A stretch of 64,000 nt of DNA from Billgrantia aerodenitrificans (GTDB lineage: Bacteria > Pseudomonadota > Gammaproteobacteria > Pseudomonadales > Halomonadaceae): NCBI RefSeq assembly GCF_021404405.1, contig NZ_JABFTV010000009.1, positions 62,001 through 126,000 on the forward strand, given 5' to 3'. Shown piece after piece: positions 62,054 to 64,000 of this stretch. How positions within the stretch are numbered: position 1 is the stretch's first letter; each line of letters opens with the position of its first letter. A program made the translations under genes and the position numbers. A model generated the notes under the pieces. It was not told the DNA's origin. It was given only the letters and a program-made list of their open reading frames with translations, and made no database searches.

Positions 62054-62527
62054 TTACTGGATGGGCTGGGCGGGCTGTTCACCACCCTGCTGCTGCATCT
62101 GATCCTGCAGGTCCTGCATCTGCTGCTGTTGCTGGGCAATCGCCTCGTCCAGGCGCTGACGCTGCTCATCGGTGAAGACAGCTTCGATGCGGGACTGCAG
62201 CAGTACCGTCTCGGCAGTAATTTCACCGGTCAGGTCGCCCAGCCGCGCAGCATCCTGGCGAATGGCATTCTCGTCGAAGTCGGGGCCAACGTACTCACCG
62301 AGGCGCGCTTGCAACGCCTGAGCCTCCTGCTCCTTGGGTGCCAGCTGTCGCTCCGCCTCGTCGAGCAAGCCACGGATTTCCTGCTGCTGATTCTCGTCCA
62401 GATCGAGCAACTGATCGAGCTGATCCACCTGGTCGCCCTGGGGCGGTGCCTGCATCTGCTGCGCTGCCGCAGCGCCAGCGATGCCCAGGGTGAGCGCGAG
62501 AGTTGCCACAAATTTGGTGAGCTTCAT
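62054..62527 (-). CDS. Spy/CpxP-like periplasmic protein
   Basis: 157 residues with a signal peptide (about 1-22, ending A-A-A-Q). Two LTxxQ-like repeats follow (L-D-L-D-E-N-Q-Q-Q-E-I and F-T-D-E-Q-R-Q-R-L), as in the Spy/CpxP family of envelope chaperones and stress sensors. The sequence is very Gln-rich, especially the C-terminal 30 residues. The role in envelope stress is inferred from family. Confidence 0.8.
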   Translation of the reverse strand: MKLTKFVATLALTLGIAGAAAAQQMQAPPQGDQVDQLDQLLDLDENQQQEIRGLLDEAERQLAPKEQEAQALQARLGEYVGPDFDENAIRQDAARLGDLTGEITAETVLLQSRIEAVFTDEQRQRLDEAIAQQQQQMQDLQDQMQQQGGEQPAQPIQ

Positions 62528-62610
62528 TGGTTACTCCATTCCATCAGAGTTGCTTTCATGGCTCGTGCCGGCCGAGCCACTACGTCCTTACCCTGACAGC
62601 ACATAGCGCC

Positions 62611-63978
62611 TCAGGTTCGCTCACGAGCCAAAAGTTTCGACTCGGGCCCGCCATCGTGCCCCCTTCGGGCCAGCAAGCGGCGCATCAGTTGCCAAGCCAT
62701 CAAGCCTGCCAACACGTTCCCCAACGCGGCCCCCATGGCCAGACCGGCAAGCCCACCGAGCCAGGCCCCCAGCCACAGGCAAGGGAGATAACAGACGAAG
62801 AGCCTTGCCGCCGACATAAGCATGGCCCTCAGCGGCCAGCCCAACGCGTTGCCGGCGGAAACCACCAGCATGCAGACGCCCAGCGCGGCGTAGCTTGGCA
62901 GCAGGAAGCGAATCAGCAGGGTCAGATCCCCGCGCACCTCTGGGCTTCCGGCCAGCAGCTGCGCCAGCCACGGAGCCAGGATTGCCAGTAGCAGGCCGAG
63001 CCCAAGCTGCCATGCCACCACGACCCGCAGCGCCAGGCCTATCAGTTCGCGAACCTGCTGCCAGTCGCCTGCACCGTAGCAACGACCCAACCAAGGGGGT
63101 AACGACATGGTCATGGCCAGGACCACGACCAGAGCCAGGGTCTCGAGCCGGCTTGCCAATCCCCAGGCCGCTACAGAAGCTTCTCCCAGGCCGGCCACTA
63201 CCGAGATGGCGAGCATCGCCGCCAATGGCGGCATCAGCTGTCCGATCATCGCGGGCCCAGCGATACCAATGAAGGGGCGTGCCGAAACCGCCAACTCCTG
63301 TCTGAGCCCGCTTCGCGCCAGCCAGTCGCTGTGACGCAAACGCCCCACCACGACCAGCAATCCGCAGCCAAAGGCTATTGCCGTGGCCCAGGCCGCGCCT
63401 GGAAGTCCGAGCCCCGACCAGGGGCCAACGCCGAAGATCAGCAGTGGATCGAGCGCCAGGTTGGCCAGACTGGTGACGACCATCATCTTGCCGGGCAGGC
63501 GTGTATCGCCATGGGCGCGGAACAGGCTGTAGATGAAGTAGAGCACCGCCCCCAGCCAGGCCGCAAACAGCTGGGGCGCCCAGTAGGCGCGAATCAGCGG
63601 CAGCGTTGCCGTATCGGCCCCCAGGCGGGTGAAAATCGGCACCTGGGCCCACCATAACACGATGGCCAGCAGCGCTATGGTCACGCTGCCCACCGACACC
63701 ACCAGCGTTCCCAGGCGCCGTGCCCGTGCGACCTCTCCGGCACCCAGTGCTCGCGAGATCAGAGCCGCAATGGCAATGCCAAGCCCCACCTGCACGCCGA
63801 TGATGAGAAAGGTCAGCGGAAAAGTGAACGACTGGGCAGCCAATGGCGCCGTGCCCAGACGAGACACGAAGGCACTGTCCACCAGTTGGAAACCCAGCAG
63901 CGCCAGCACGCCAATGGTCATCGGCCAGGTCTGGCGCCATAGCGTCAAGCCCAGGGAAGAGGCGGCAGCGACAGGCAT
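62611..63978 (-). CDS. MATE-family efflux transporter
   Basis: 455 residues with 12 membrane helices in two halves. The N-half has P-M-T-I-G-V-L-A-L-L-G-F-Q-L-V-D-S-A-F-V and S-F-T-F-P-L-T-F; the second half has G-I-A-G-P-A-M-I. MATE proteins export cationic drugs in exchange for Na+ or H+; the substrate here is unknown. Length matches the family. It ends 84 bp from the Spy-like gene, on the same strand. Confidence 0.92.
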   Translation of the reverse strand: MPVAAASSLGLTLWRQTWPMTIGVLALLGFQLVDSAFVSRLGTAPLAAQSFTFPLTFLIIGVQVGLGIAIAALISRALGAGEVARARRLGTLVVSVGSVTIALLAIVLWWAQVPIFTRLGADTATLPLIRAYWAPQLFAAWLGAVLYFIYSLFRAHGDTRLPGKMMVVTSLANLALDPLLIFGVGPWSGLGLPGAAWATAIAFGCGLLVVVGRLRHSDWLARSGLRQELAVSARPFIGIAGPAMIGQLMPPLAAMLAISVVAGLGEASVAAWGLASRLETLALVVVLAMTMSLPPWLGRCYGAGDWQQVRELIGLALRVVVAWQLGLGLLLAILAPWLAQLLAGSPEVRGDLTLLIRFLLPSYAALGVCMLVVSAGNALGWPLRAMLMSAARLFVCYLPCLWLGAWLGGLAGLAMGAALGNVLAGLMAWQLMRRLLARRGHDGGPESKLLARERT

Positions 63979-64000
63979 CAGACGGCTCCATCAATGAAGG

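Noticed and set aside
62621-63994. A 457-codon open frame on the minus strand in a second frame of the MATE gene
   Set aside because: It overlaps the MATE gene almost completely, is rich in Gly/Arg/Ala as expected from a GC-rich shadow frame, and has no domain.
1-64000. CRISPR array
   Set aside because: No regularly spaced repeat series was seen anywhere; the short repeats found are isolated pairs or inverted repeats.

Overview
The window is chromosomal DNA of a motile, GC-rich gammaproteobacterium. The closest fit is the Halomonadaceae (Halomonas and relatives); this is inferred from protein character, codon use and gene order, not from a database search. The gene order uvrY-uvrC-pgsA-tRNA-Gly(GCC)-tRNA-Cys(GCA)-tRNA-Leu(UAA) and the order ihfB-lapA-lapB are typical of gammaproteobacteria.

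Region 1 (1-32.3 kb) is a large flagellar locus. From the left it holds a fliD gene cut by the window edge, an orphan MotB-like gene, a CBS-PAS-GGDEF-EAL protein and an Aer-like PAS chemoreceptor. Then come flaG, a divergent fliE, and the tightly packed fliF-G-H-I-J-K-L-M-N-O-P-Q-R operon. The rod, hook and ring genes flgB-C-D-E-F-G-H-I-J-K-L lie on the opposite strand, and flgA and flgM-flgN diverge from them. flhA, flhB, fliA, motA, the master regulators and the che genes are not in the window. Six sites match the FliA (sigma-28) consensus with the exact 11-bp spacer. They lie before fliD, flaG, flgK, flgM and two divergent c-di-GMP genes.

Region 2 (32.4-39.4 kb) begins with that c-di-GMP pair. 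One is a membrane diguanylate cyclase with intact GGDEF. The other is a PAS-GGDEF-EAL protein whose catalytic motifs are degraded in both output domains. An amidase, a short-chain dehydrogenase and tRNA-Ala(GGC) follow.

Region 3 (39.6-43.2 kb) is the conserved uvrY-uvrC-pgsA-tRNA block. A decaying integrative island of about 6.1 kb (43171-49243) sits in the tRNA-Leu gene. It is bounded by a 50-bp direct repeat with one mismatch and carries matching pairs of 8-bp repeats near each end. It holds a frameshifted HTH-integrase, several phage-like fragments with single slippage-type frameshifts, a DNA methyltransferase stub, an AT-rich zinc-ribbon/DUF4145-like gene and a secreted protein of unknown function.

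Region 4 (49.4-64 kb) is housekeeping: nadB, a MITE-like element that supplies the stop codon of ygfX, sdhE, ihfB, lapA-lapB, pyrF, cfa, a soluble diguanylate cyclase, phhB with an aromatic/aspartate aminotransferase, a Crp/Fnr regulator divergent from an NCS2 permease, a Spy/CpxP-like protein and a MATE transporter.

The strongest candidate for an undescribed system is the c-di-GMP layer wired into the flagellar regulon: a sigma-28-driven writer paired with a catalytically dead reader, plus a CBS-gated GGDEF with an apparently inactivated EAL beside an orphan MotB-like protein.
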